Of a stretch of 64,000 bases of DNA, positions 21,401-33,753 are shown one piece after another; position 1 is the stretch's first letter; each line of letters starts with the position of its first letter. This DNA is from Halichondria panicea (taxonomy: Eukaryota > Porifera > Demospongiae > Suberitida > Halichondriidae), in contig NC_087392.1 of the NCBI RefSeq assembly GCF_963675165.1, positions 1,007,001 to 1,071,000 of the forward strand, written 5' to 3'. Under the pieces are notes generated by a model. The model was not told the origin of the DNA. It was given only the letters and a program-made list of their open reading frames with translations, and did no database searches. The position numbers and the translations under genes are program-made.

Positions 21401-24400
21401 ACACCATAATTATTACCAGAAGGGACAGACATTCACAATTTCTAGACTCCTGAAAGACTTCAATGGTTGATTATACATGTACTGTACCTGGCATTTTCCT
21501 AATGAGTTTTCTGAGAGGAGTGGTGGTCCCCCCAAAGGGAGAGTCTGTTGTGTTCCTCAGAGCCTGGACCCACTGGCTGGACCTGACAATGGCCAGGGCA
21601 ATGTCACTGCAGGGGGACAAACCAATAATGATGCTATTTGAATCAAAATCTCTACCCTAAATAAAGATACACTGTATTAATTTATCCACAAGCAACGAAA
21701 AAAATGCATTTTCATAATATCATTAATTATGTTGACTTTATGGGCAGATTAATGTACATGTACACGTTACACACTAAATAATCGAACTCACTCGTGACCA
21801 TTTTGTATGGCGTGATCGAGAGCATTGAACCCGTTCTGGTCTGTCTGTCCAGCGTTGGCATTGTTCTCTAAGAGGACGTTGACTACAATGGGATGGCCCT
21901 CCTGTGCTGCCAGCTGGAGGGGCGTGACCTTGAGCTTGTCCGTGGGATCCACGTCTGCTCCAGCCATGAGAAGGATACTCACCACAGCAGGGTGGCCTCT
22001 GGCAGCTGCACAATCCATTGGGGTCCATAGAGTTGCATTCCTAGGGGGACATGTCAGTTATTAATGTACACGTGAACAAGTTATTTTGTAAACCCAAGAC
22101 TAGTTACATATATATTATATGATTCCTCTGTTTTTTATTTATGTGTGCGTGTGTGGACTTACCTGGCCTCGATGTCAGCTTTGGCTCCGATGAGGGCTTT
22201 GACCACGTTGGGATAGCCATAGATACAAGCAAGGTGGAGTGCTGTGTTACCATCCTCATCCTCGTCTAATACAGTGTCTGGTTTTTTGGCAATGATGTCA
22301 CGGACAACACTGTAATTAAGAGAAGCAATGGTGATGAAAGTATAATTATGCTAGGTACAGCGCTTCCAAGTACAGAATGCATTAGTACTCTTGCCACAGA
22401 CACAACACAGAAACCTTACGCTACACCCATAAGAGTACACACAGCCAAATCTCAATAACAACATACTGTGCGTGTCCATTGGAGGCAGCCAAATGGAGAG
22501 AGGTCCTACCCAGTTCATTAATGGAGTCCAGTTTGGTGACATTCTGTGAATTCTCCATGAGCACTCTGAGTGAGGCCAGGTGCCCATTGGAAGCTGCAAT
22601 GTGCAGAGGTGTACTATAGTTGGAGTCTGGAGTCAAGGCTAGCTTAGCTCCAGTACGATCTCTCATCACAGCCTGCATAATTATGAAGACGTGGAATGAT
22701 AAATATCAGTATTGTTTTGTGTTCCAGGTTAGTTAAATAACCAAAAATGTACAGTATACACACTGCATGTACACACACCTGTAACACTATAAATCAACCC
22801 ACCCTGAGCACAGGAACATGGTTAGCTTGAGCAGCAAGGAAGACACAGCTCCTGCCATTGGCATCGAGGACATCAATGGCCGCTCCTCTGTGCCTAAGAG
22901 TCTTGAGGGCCAGTACCTGTCCGCTGTTAGCAGCTGTCATGAGGGGAGTGTAGGAGCTCGTGTCAGACGCCTCAATCTCAGCACCTCTGTAGCCAATACC
23001 AGTACAACATTAATCTACAATGTACTACATGCACTTAGTGAAATTGTATGGAGGTTATACGCACTTGTCTACCAGGAAGTTGATCATCTTCTCCTGGTTA
23101 AACTGAGCGGCATAGTGCAGAGGAGTCTTCTGGTAGATGTCTCCCACATTGATGACGTCTGTGCCTGAGTTGAGCATCGTCTCGACTACCTTTACAAATC
23201 CAAACTTGGCCGCAATATGTATCGGGAAAACATTCTCATTTTTAGGTGTGAGCAGATCGGCACCGTTGAGTAGGAGAAGTCGCACAATCTCATCATTCCC
23301 ACTCTCACAGGCGAGATGCAGAGGTGTGTTCAACTCATTGTCTTGAGCACTTGCCAGTTCCCTGCGTTGCTCAAACCCGTACGTAAGGATCAGTTTCACG
23401 ATCTCGATGTGATCCTCTCTGCAGGCCAGATGCAGGGGAGTCTGGTCTTCATCGTTGAGCAGCATGAGGCTGATAGTACCATCACTTTTCATCTTGCGGA
23501 GAATCATCTCGACGATTTCTGTGAATCCATTTAGAGCTGCCTCGTGAAGAGGTGTGTCCTTGTTGTCATCGGCGATGGTGAGGTCGATGTTTTCATTGGC
23601 TAAGAGTATCTCCACGGCCCCAATGTTCCCACGCTGACAGGCAAGATGAAGTGGAGAGATACCATACTGAGCTCTCACATTCACCTGCACACAATAATTA
23701 TGGTATGGGAATTAAACACAGCAACAAATACAGCTATTCAATTCTGCACAATATTGAGCGCTACAAAAACACGCTATACACACTGTACAGCATATAGCGT
23801 GTTGTTGTCCCGGAGTTTGACCAGTCTACTGTTCGCCTGCAACAGTGACGGCTTGCAAGTCTAACAACAACACGCTATACACACTGTACAGCAACATACA
23901 CAAGAGCATGGTCACAATGTGACAATGGTAGTGCTTATTTAGCTACAGTCAACTTGTTGTAAAGGAACATGTTAGCTGTAAGCAACTCTACTGAATACAG
24001 ACTCACGTCCACTCTGCAGAAGGTGACAAGGAACTTCATGGCCTGTTTACTAGAGGAGAGTGCGGTGACCTCCACCTCCTCTTGGTCCTGCGTCTGGGCG
24101 TCCTCATCTTGGTAACGGGGGAGGTAGCGGGCAGAAAGGTGGAGTGGGGTCAGCTTGGAATCATCGTCAGACGCCAACTCAGTGCCTAGAGGATTGAAAT
24201 AGTTTCACAGTAATGTAAGTGGTGTACATACATGTAGCAGCATGCACCTACTAGGACAAAATCAGTGATTCATGATTAATTATTTGAAGTGGTGCTACAA
24301 TAAAAATGTTAGCAAACACACTCTCCCAACATCACTCTCTTGGGAGTTCTGCAAAAATTCTCCCAAATAAATCAGCTCTAGGTCATCATTAATATATATG

Positions 24401-24820
24401 GGCACTAACTAAATTAACCAGACAATACATTCTTTGCTCATCAACTCTTATCATCAACAGTACTTACTAGCTCCCGAGGTGACGAGCAGAGTCATGATCT
24501 TGAAGCGGTTGAACTTGGCAGCATATAGCATGGCTGAGTAACCCATGGTATCCTTCTGGTCCAGTATCCTCGACTTGTTGTACTTGGGCAGTTTACTCAG
24601 CCACTGACGAACAATGTCCTCACGATTGTCCCTTGCAGCCTGTTGCAGAAAAGTTTATTGTTTGGGTTGTGCACTTAATTAAAAAATTAGCCAGCAAAAG
24701 TTTCTTTTTGACTCTTACATTTTGCAGGGTTTTCTGTGGTTTTTCTCCAAATGTGGACAGGGGAATGGATCGAGGCTCAGTAGCAATGCCAGTTGTGTCT
24801 GTAACTCGTGAATCAGCCAT
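18456..24820 (-). CDS. TRPA-like ankyrin-repeat cation channel
   Basis: Eighteen exons give about 1,224 aa: 24719-24820, 24468-24639, 24007-24185, 23065-23684, 22803-22986, 22467-22672, 22163-22309, 21792-22040, 21488-21606, 21181-21349, 20917-21106, 20520-20763, 20033-20344, 19763-19893, 19341-19550, 19162-19230, 18869-19033, 18456-18662. Residues about 45-640 are ankyrin repeats (many TPLHLA / PLHIAA motifs). Six membrane segments follow, with the pore-loop-like TATMTIGELEYDSLF, and an S6 reading FMPIILINLLVGLAVDDIKG, the TRPA hallmark. The C-terminus is coiled coil and acidic. TRPA channels are non-selective, calcium-permeable plasma-membrane sensors of irritants or temperature; the stimulus here is unknown. 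The start ATG lies 246 bp from the divergent YJU2 start. Confidence 0.9.
23769..23893. repeat. Short element with 24-bp direct repeats and 16-bp hairpin in TRPA intron
   Basis: A 24-bp direct repeat occurs at 23769-23792 and 23870-23893 (both contain CGCTATACACACTGTACAGC). Inside, TATAGCGTGTTGTTGT (23793-23808) pairs perfectly with 23864-23879 across a 55-nt loop. The copies are identical, so the structure is recent. Confidence 0.9.
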
Positions 24821-25066
24821 CTTGATACTTTAGCAGCTAGTTGCTAGCTGCAGTCTGTATTATATTACACATGTACAATGGTATCATTTTACGCTAAAAT
24901 TATGAGACAACGCCCTTTTCTGATTATAAAATAATGGGCGTGGCCAACAATAATTCAAAGGTCAAAGGTCCTTTGACTTAATGAGCATTATTTAGAAGTG
25001 AGACGTGTGCGAGAACAACTCAAACTCTAATTCCAATCTCTGACTGAAGCTTAGCCTAGACATACA
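24821..25066. promoter_or_regulatory. Bidirectional promoter TRPA / YJU2 with a DR1-type nuclear-receptor site
   Basis: A 246-bp region between divergent start codons. At 24959-24971 it holds AGGTCA-A-AGGTCC, a direct repeat of the nuclear-receptor half-site spaced by one base (DR1), followed by CTTTGACTT, which makes a partly palindromic cluster. A GGGCGTGGC box (24936-24944), as bound by KLF/SP factors, lies nearby. Binding is inference; the motifs are seen directly. Confidence 0.6.
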
Positions 25067-25960
25067 ATGGGTGAACGAAAGGTTCTAAACAAGTACTACC
25101 CTCCAGACTTCGATCCAAAGAAGCTCCCAAAGTTAAATGTTGGAAAAAACTTTCAGTGTGTGATTAGAACAATGGCACCATTCACCATGCGTTGTCTCAC
25201 CTGTGGAAACTACATCTACAGAGGGAAAAAATTCAATGCGAGAAAAGAAACGGCCGAAGGAGAAGATTACCTGGGGATCAGGATTCATCGTTTTTATATA
25301 CGATGCCCCGTGTGCCTCACTGAAATTATTTTCAAGACAGATCCTAAAAGTACGGATTACGTAATAGAGACAGGAGCTTTTCGTACCCTACAAGCTGAGC
25401 ACCTATCAAAAATGGAAGAGGAGAGACTGCAGCAAGAAAAAGAGGAGAATGAGGCCAATAACCCCATGATGGCCTTGGAAAACAGGACCAAAGAATCACG
25501 CAGAGAAATGGACGTCATCGATGCTCTGGAAGATATTCGCGACTGGAATGCTCGAAAAGCGACTGTTAAGTTTGATGAGCTGATGGACAATCATCTTGTG
25601 TCTGAGAAACAAGAGCTTGAGCGACAGGAGAAAGAAGACGAGGATTTGGTCAACACGATATTCTCTAGTGCTAGTGTTGGTGGTGAGAGTATAAAGAGAC
25701 TAGACGATGAGGAGGAGGAGGAACCACCACCTGCTAAGATGGCTAAGATAGAGGAGAATTCCTCACTGACTTCAACAGCACCAAGTACCAGTACTAAGAC
25801 CTCCAAGAGCAAGTCCAAGCTAGCTGGTTTAGTGGTAAAGAAAAAATTGACCAATTCCAATGCTTGTAAGCCTTCTACAACTAAGCAGAAAGTGGAGAAC
25901 AGTCAGCCACAGGGATTATTAGGACTCTTAGGGGTTTACAGCAGCAGTGATGAGGACTGA
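25067..25960 (+). CDS. YJU2: Splicing factor YJU2 (CCDC94/Cwc16)
   Basis: A single exon encodes 297 aa beginning [20 protein letters not shown], the invariant N-terminus of the family. The Cwc16 zinc-binding pairs are CLTC at residues 43-46 and CPVC at 80-83. An [13 protein letters not shown] motif and an acidic/Lys-rich tail follow, ending SSSDED. YJU2 joins the catalytically activated spliceosome and promotes the branching step, with its N-terminus near the branch helix. It is one of the few host genes here without introns. Confidence 0.96.
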   Translation: MGERKVLNKYYPPDFDPKKLPKLNVGKNFQCVIRTMAPFTMRCLTCGNYIYRGKKFNARKETAEGEDYLGIRIHRFYIRCPVCLTEIIFKTDPKSTDYVIETGAFRTLQAEHLSKMEEERLQQEKEENEANNPMMALENRTKESRREMDVIDALEDIRDWNARKATVKFDELMDNHLVSEKQELERQEKEDEDLVNTIFSSASVGGESIKRLDDEEEEEPPPAKMAKIEENSSLTSTAPSTSTKTSKSKSKLAGLVVKKKLTNSNACKPSTTKQKVENSQPQGLLGLLGVYSSSDED

Positions 25961-26515
25961 AGTTGTTGTTACTTGTGTATGCTTAGATCATGACTCAGAT
26001 ATTGATGGTATATGTTTTACGTTTATATATAATTATACATGGTACATTTTTGTATTTAATACAATGTGACATTTACATGTAATTGTTATGATTGTGGTAA
26101 AGATCATGACTGTTATAATTATTGTTCCCAGGCCGATTTTTCTTTAATAGAACAAGAAAATCAACCGAGCGTTATTTTAGAGACAACTCGGCCTGGAAAC
26201 AAGGCTGTAAGTTTTGCAGCAAAATAACCTGTACTGACTGGTACGTGTCGTCGAGCATTGTCCATCTTTAGTATGTATAATGCAGAACAGAAAATGTATT
26301 GATGCAATTTGTACAAGGTGATGACGTATGAAAATTCAGAATAATATGCAGCAGACAAGAATTAAAAGAGCAGTATTAATTCATACAAAAACAATAAGAT
26401 TGAGTAGAAATATAAGAATCATACAAACGCAACAAAAACCTGCTTGAAATAAGTATGTAGACATAAGAGCACAGAATGTTTAAAATCTGGACTAGATCGA
26501 ATAAGAGTCCGTTGC
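25961..26515. other. Convergent 3' UTR region with an imperfect inverted repeat
   Basis: Between the YJU2 and TULP4-like stop codons. CCCAGGCCGATTTTT (near 26129) is complementary to AACTCGGCCTGG (near 26188), with roughly 45 bp between, so a small hairpin is possible. Nothing else is recognisable. Confidence 0.5.
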
Positions 26516-29500
26516 TCATACCAGGTTGGCCAAAGCTGTGGCAAAGGCTTGAATGGGAGAGAAAGGTGCTTGAAAGTCGAGAATGAAGCAGCCATTGTCA
26601 ATGCGACCAAATTGAAGGACCTGAATAGAAGCAAAAAAACGTTCATAATATCATGTCTATTGTTGCGACCACACTGCATGCAGCATTGTTAATTAAGTAT
26701 GGTACAAAAATATGTACAAAGTCACATGTACTGTATACAAAGTAACTTGAGAATAGGGTACACTAATGGAGTAAGACACTGATATCAGTAGGAAAAAACA
26801 TAATATATATTACATATTATTTTGCAGGGAAGAAAACTTAGGTGGGTTGTTTCTTCCTCTGCACTACGGCTTGGGATACACTATACATTAAACAGATGAC
26901 TGGTTGACAAGCCTTTTAGAAGGATGCAAGTAAACAACACTCACAACTCTAATGGATCTAAATTCTTGTGGCTGGTGGGCATATGGAAGACACTGGTGTC
27001 AATTTTAGTGCTATCACTAGGCAAGTATTGAGTGACCACCACTTGCATGCATGACTGCACAGATAACATACAAATATACTTTGAAAGAGATGGGGTTTAT
27101 GATACAGACACACAGGCACACAATCAATTTAACCCAGAGACTCCTACACATCTTACTCACACACTTTGACCAACTCAAGCCAAAAACCCAAAGACAACAC
27201 TTAAAAGGTAACTCAAGCCAGACATAAAAATTCCTCCCCCCAATGCTAAATCTACAAAAGTTTTATATTGTCCACCTTCGAAAGGAATTCAAACATATGT
27301 TTTCAACGCTTGTCAGCAACACTGTCCCCAACTAATACATAGCTAGGTAGCTACCTACACAGCTGACACCAGCCAGGAAACTAACAGTAAATATTGTAAT
27401 GTAATCAAGGAAATGAGGACTATGCAGCTGCTTGCTACACATGCTCACTAAGAGGGGACACAGTAATAGACACATTCACACAGTGCACACACACACTCAC
27501 ACACACTCACACTCAGGTGTCTATATACTCCAGGTGTACTGGTAATCAAGACACTAATAATTTGTGCAAGCCATAAAAGGGAAGGTCCATGCACACAAGA
27601 TGAAAGCCATACAGTACATGGGAAAGGTTAGGAAGCTACTAGTACCTACGTACAATTACACCGCTATTCAAGAACAGTACCCCCCCTCACATGAAATCAT
27701 GGGTACACAATTGTGTAGGCTTCAGTGTAGGCTTGATACATACGGTTGCTATACACAGACAAAGGGCTGTTTAGGGTGTCTTAGAGACATACACTATATG
27801 TTCAGAGCATGTTTCCAATTGTGAACAAATATAAACTAAACAAGTTAGAGTCAGTACATGCTTGGCAGCCGAGCCAACACAATAAACACACACACTGTGA
27901 GGCCAAATTTCATGCAAATTTAACTGAACCAGGCCACGTATCAGGATAATTAGGTTATGTATATACACTTCCTACGAACTACACACACCTGATCACTGTC
28001 CAGCTCCAGTTGGAAGTTCTTGGCTGACTTAGTAGTTACTCTGCCTCCAAAGTCCAGCTGATATATCATGTGTTGCTCGTTCCATGTGGGTGTTTTACTG
28101 TGAATCTGGATATGGGAATCGGACATAGACACTCTCTGCCCCTTTACTGAAGTACTGGTGAGGCTGTAAGGGCCCATTCCACTGCTAGCAACTGTTCTAC
28201 TATTCTTGTCTTGTACACTTGCCGACAAATCCACACTCGATTTGACAGCCTCTAACGTTTCTGTTTCTGGTGTAAGTAGCGGCAGTTGCAATTCCTCCAT
28301 AGACATTAAACTCTCAATGGTGTTGCTATCAGGCTCCATAAACACGTCCACAGAACAGCTGGACTCGTCGTTGGGTCGTAAATCTTCACTAGAGCTCTCG
28401 TCGGAGCTTGCATCCGAATCTATTCCAGAATCTGAGATGTCCCGATGCGGGAGATAGGCAATCACCTTTCGTGGCTGGATGTGTAGAAATGATGTTTTGA
28501 TAATGATACTGCCCATGTCTGCAGGAAGTTTGTCTGAGAGGCTTTGAATCTTGAATTTCGATGCCATCACGTTGGAAGTGATTTCAGCGAGTTGGTGTGG
28601 GTTGTTCTCAGCCCAAGAGGTTCTAAGTAAAGTGTCTCTACTGCACTGTGGTGGTTGCGAGGTGGGTTGCGAATGCCTCGGTGAGTCACCATCGTCTTCT
28701 CTACACGCTAGCTGCACTCCAGATTCCGTGTTCAATGAGAGGTGAGCTTCATCGTGACCGGCTAGTCTGAGTTGACTGGGAGTGGTGGTCTCAGCGTTCA
28801 GGCCAGTGTCCATACTCGTATCACCTTCAATTGTGTCCAGTATGAGGGTCTGGGGCTGAGGAGAAGTGTTGGAGCCATTGGTACTGCTCGGGAGGGAGAT
28901 GGTGAAGCTTTGTCTGAGCTTAATGCTGCGTTTGTGAGCTTCTAGGACAGGGACCAATGTGCCAAGGTGCTCCACGTAGAGCGTGTAGGAGGTTGGATGT
29001 CTTGAGGACCGCTGGTTTGCAGGGTTGCTTGAACAAGCTGTACTCGACTCTCTAGAGGGCATATTGGGGACCACAGTGCAGAATGTTCGAGTGCTTCCCT
29101 CTGGAGGCCTGCTCACATACTCTAGCAGCTTGGCACCTCGAGGGATTTGAGCCTACAGGGACGGAGAGGAAGCGATAAATATATACGCATAAACACATAT
29201 CTTAGCCAGCTAATCACGAGACAGGAGTAAGTCTGTGTGTGTGCTAGCTACACTGTACACAGGTTATGACTACAGTTTATAGCACAGAAAATTAACCACA
29301 TGCTACTATGGACAGGGTGTGTAATAGTATTGTCTGCAAGCAACCCACTACAATTGGGTACATATTTTGTTAGTATATATGGCCTTTAGTGTTAACTGGG
29401 AAGAATCCAAATAGCTTGGTTCTGGCACAAATACTGGCTCAAAGGGAACTATGTTTGTGTCGCCAGTTAAGGGTTTGGTGGACAACAGAGGCCATTCAGA

Positions 29501-32500
29501 ACACACACACACACACACACACACACATAGTAGTCAGCACATAGTAGCTGTTCCCACATTGGGCTAGCTTACACTAATTGGATAAAGACTGAGTTTATAA
29601 TATATAATTCTTAGTATTGAACCAATTGAGCTGACAGGGTGTCAGGATGTGGTAGCACTGATCTAAGGACCTTGTGAATACTCAGGGCAGAGTCACACTT
29701 CAGAAGCCACACTGTTAACTATCATGAGAGTAACACTGACTTCCATCCAGCTACATCATGTATCCTTAGACACTGATAGTCTAACTGATAGTCTAACTGT
29801 GGCCACATGCAAGTGAAAACTTGTAAGGAAGTATCAATGAAGTATCACGGATCACAGTACGTACAGTATGCATGTCAATGTACATGCATGCATCATATTA
29901 ATACACCACTACTTCATCCATCATTATCATGCATAGCTCAATTTGTTGTTGTCCCTAGAAACCTGCTCTTGCTATAGAGATTGGTAGGATAACCAGAAGC
30001 GCTATATTCCACCCTCACAAATAGGCTTCTTATCTAGCCCACACCTGCCACACATGGGTGAATTTTCCCCCCTATGGGCAGTCTAGGAATGGCTTCTTGA
30101 AAGTTAATGGCTTTGGGACATACAAGAAACAACACAAGGCTAAATCCAGTTTCATTTCAGTTTAGCTGTAAAGCTCACAAAGAAACCACAGACTATAAAA
30201 ACAAAATGTTCTAAGTTTCAACCACACTTTTTTCAGTTTTAAAGTCCATTGATCACAACAATGCTTCTGTGTGCTCTGAACAATGATTATACATGCACCT
30301 TATCAGTCTGTAACATGCAGCAAACACATGCTGGACATTTTAACACTCATTAGCACTTTGAACTGCTAATTACTTATCATCTAATTATTACAACAATAGC
30401 CCACATCAACTGTACACCATGTAAAGTGCTCTCTCTACCCCTCCACACCGCCATTAGGAAGCTACTCACTTGAATGGTTGGGTCGAATGATTCCGCCACA
30501 GCCACTTTTAACTTGGTAGGTAAGACAAGGTTGAAGCTCGCATCTCTGCTGGGTAGTGTATTGGCTATAAGGTTCTGACAGAGGGCCTGGAGGGAGGGGA
30601 TGCCTCGAGAGATTGTAGCCGAGTGGAGTAGCGTCTTTGTGGCCACAAACAGTTTCTGGTCATTATGGCCCCAAGTGATGGCTGTGACTGACTCCTGCAT
30701 AGGACGAGCATTGTGATGTGTATGTAGTTAAATTAGTACCTAAGGAAACTGAATGCACAACATCCACATGTTGTCTGAGACATGAGTACAGAAGTCATAT
30801 ATGGAAACATTTGCACACCTAAGACTCAACAACACATGTTGTACAAGTACGTCTGATTGGTCAGACTAAACTTGGAAACATATGCATGCATTATCAACAG
30901 TAGCTAGAAGCTACATTAATTATATCAGCCAGAAATCAATGCACCATGAACCAATTTACAGCGGGAAAGGGGTTAATGGCATTTATGGCACACGACACAC
31001 AGACATAATGATGCAAGTACAGTTATCAAAAGGGTAGGCATGTTCACAATACCATAAATGCCAATTCTATTGATTGGAACAAAACAAACAATTCATCACA
31101 CACGACTTACAGGGCCACAGCAACTTAAGTTGATTACCCAGATAGTGCAAGTACAAATTGATACACACAACTGGCCGACTATATTTGTTTTTCTTTGAAT
31201 TCGCACACACAAAGGACAAAGGTAAGTTATCATCAAACAAAAACAGTTATTATCACATATAGATAAGTGAGATATCCATACTCAATAATACAAGGAATCC
31301 GAGCTACATTTCTTTATAGAGGGTTAATTGCCTATCATTTTAGGAATGTATATACAGACACACAGACTCAGCGAAAGTCGGATGGGCTCGCCACATTTTT
31401 GAAGTGCCTAATGAACCATTTCATTGATGTCTTGTGGCTATAATGCACTTAGTTACCAAGGAACACACACAGACATTTAGCTCTTATCAAACATTCTCAC
31501 ATGACCTATCACCCTACACCCTGTGACATCAAAGGCCAATTTCCTGTCAACAACACTAGTCATCAATTGACCTTTAACATACCTTTGTTCTTAGTGGTAA
31601 TGTGAACAGCAGCTGTCCTGTGGGCTGGAAGAACCTCACTGTAGACATAGCTTGTGACTTTCTGAAGCCGGCCACTGCCAGAATTCCACCATCATTGCTC
31701 CACAGCATCTTGCCATCAATGAGACCGGTACGAATGATTGTAGCTTGCTGATCGCCGCAAGAGTTCATCAAAACAACCTTTCCGTTTCGTAGGTAGAGGG
31801 AGAGCCGTACACTTCCAGACTTGTCTTTGTTCTCGTTGGTGTGCTGGGGTGGATTGGCTGCAGATCCAGCGGGAATTTGGCCAGACGCCAGGAGATGACC
31901 ACTTTCTATTCCACCCGTTGGGTTCGTGGTGTCTTCGCTTGTCTTGTTTGGCACCAACACCCATTGCAAGCCGATGATTCCAATCCCAGGCAAGACTTCT
32001 GTGGTTGAGACCAGAGTGCCTCCGTGTACAGCGTCTAGTTCGATCAGTTCTCCTATGCTGGATCCTACAACTATCCTAGAGTCATCGGGGCTCCACGTTG
32101 AGCTCATGAGTCTGGAGGGTGTCGAATGGTTTGAGGGGTTAGTCACAAACGAGCCGAGGTTCAACTGGCGAGCCCAGATCCTTCGTCCGTATGCAGTACC
32201 CACTAGTACATAGCCATCAATGTAAGCTATCAGAACTTTGTTCCCGTCATTGCTCCATTGAAAATCACTAATGGCAGTGCCACGATTGTTGACAAGTTCC
32301 ATTATCGAACGTCCGTTGTGATTCCTCCACACAATCACTGTGCCAGATGCATCACATGTGGCAATCTTGTCCAAATGATTGTTCCAGCGGACAATGGTAA
32401 CCTGTAGTAGTACACGTAGTACAGATAGTTTACAAGCAAGTACAAGCTTACAACAGCAAGTATTGGTAACACACACAAACACTATGCACTCAACTCATGT

Positions 32501-33161
32501 TTTGATAGGTGTTGTGTTAAAGAGAACTTTATACATACGTGAGAGCACTAAAAGCGTAGACCATCTAGTAGACCTAGTGTTCAATGAACGATAGGAATTC
32601 AAGCCGGGTGGGTGGCATACTTAATACCATATGCTCCATGATTAGGGTTACACGCTAAACAAACCATACACATACGTGCGGGTACACACACCACCTTCAA
32701 GATTCACACCATCTAACCATCTAGCTACATGCAGCTAGCTAGCTATCTTGGTACATTATTCATGGCTCAAACACAGCTAGCTAGCTCATCAATGAATGAT
32801 ATTGCCCACCAGCTAGCTATAAGCTATTTAGCCAGCTACTAAATTGCTCAATAAAAAGTAACCAGTACACCCTCAGTACAACTAAAGCTAGCTAGCTCGA
32901 ACAACCAATCAGTGCGCTGCTCACCTCTTGAGAATGTTCTCTAAAATTGAAGTTCTTTCTAAAGGCTTGTCTTTCCAGCGAGATGTCTGTGTTCTCACAC
33001 TCTGTGTCTTCATCATCAGTAAGTTCTGTGTAAGTGACTCCTACTGTCTTTTTTGAGTTGCCAGTTGCCAGCCAACCTCTCTTCTCGTCTCCTTTCCACG
33101 ACAGAGACAGGACATCTGCATCCAGTGCAGCCGGAGAGTCGCGATCAAAAGCAGCGTACAT
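26516..33161 (-). CDS. TULP4: Tubby-related protein 4-like (WD40 + split Tubby domain)
   Basis: Five exons (32925-33161, 31583-32401, 30470-30694, 27989-29152, 26516-26620) give 849 aa, against about 1,540 in human TULP4. The N-terminus MYAAFDRDSPAALDADVLSLSWKG and the WD40 part (VTIVRWNNHLDKIATCDASG, WSNDGNKVLIAYIDGYVLVG) match TULP4. The split Tubby domain is present: YTLYVEHLGTLVPVL, SNVMASKFKIQSLSDKLPADMG, and the C-terminal IYQLDFGGRVTTKSAKNFQLEL with VLQFGRIDNGCFILDFQAPF. In vertebrates TULP4 is thought to be a substrate receptor of a cullin ligase through a SOCS-like motif; I cannot point to that motif here. The long Ser/Pro-rich linker of vertebrates is shorter. Introns are unusually long for this window (0.5-1.4 kb) and hold nothing recognisable. 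Confidence 0.92.
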
Positions 33162-33753
33162 AGTGAACGGATAACCTAGCTATAGGTAGATGTGCTTGCA
33201 GAGTGAGGTATCTTCTAGTTCTAGCAGCAAACAACTTGAACCACAAGCGATCGAGCGTATGAATCAACTCTCAGTAGAATACTAATACAAAAGCTACCAA
33301 CAACTTGGAGAGCTACACATAAAACCACAATTTCTAAACAATCGTTAGCTCAAGCTTATATCCGCTGCATTCTTGTGGCTTCTGCATACTCAAAGCCATT
33401 CATGCATGCATCCATTCTATTTAGCAGCTGAAGTGTCAATTCTACTGTGTAAATATTGGTCCCACAACCAGAGAGTGATAATGGGTACCAATTGGGCTAG
33501 AAATAGGGTGTAAATTGATGAGCAAGACAATTTTCTTTGTACACCACATTCAATAGGTGTTAATTTTACTGGCTACAGCTGATAATCTGAGCTAGCGTAT
33601 TGTGTACCTCATTAGCACATGTGAAATCAATAGTCCAGAAATGTAGAGCCACACAACTATTTATTAAATATTGGTATTGTCCAGGGGATAAAAAATAAAA
33701 ATAATACTGCATGGTCTACTACCCTGTCACTGTGGCTAGCTAAATAACAAGAG
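33162..33753. other. Intergenic region upstream of TULP4-like gene
   Basis: No gene, RNA or repeat seen. It must hold the TULP4-like promoter and the 3' UTR of the next gene. Confidence 0.6.

Noticed and set aside
25357-25860. Minus-strand Ser-rich ORFs inside YJU2
   Set aside because: Antisense shadows of Lys/Glu-rich coding sequence.
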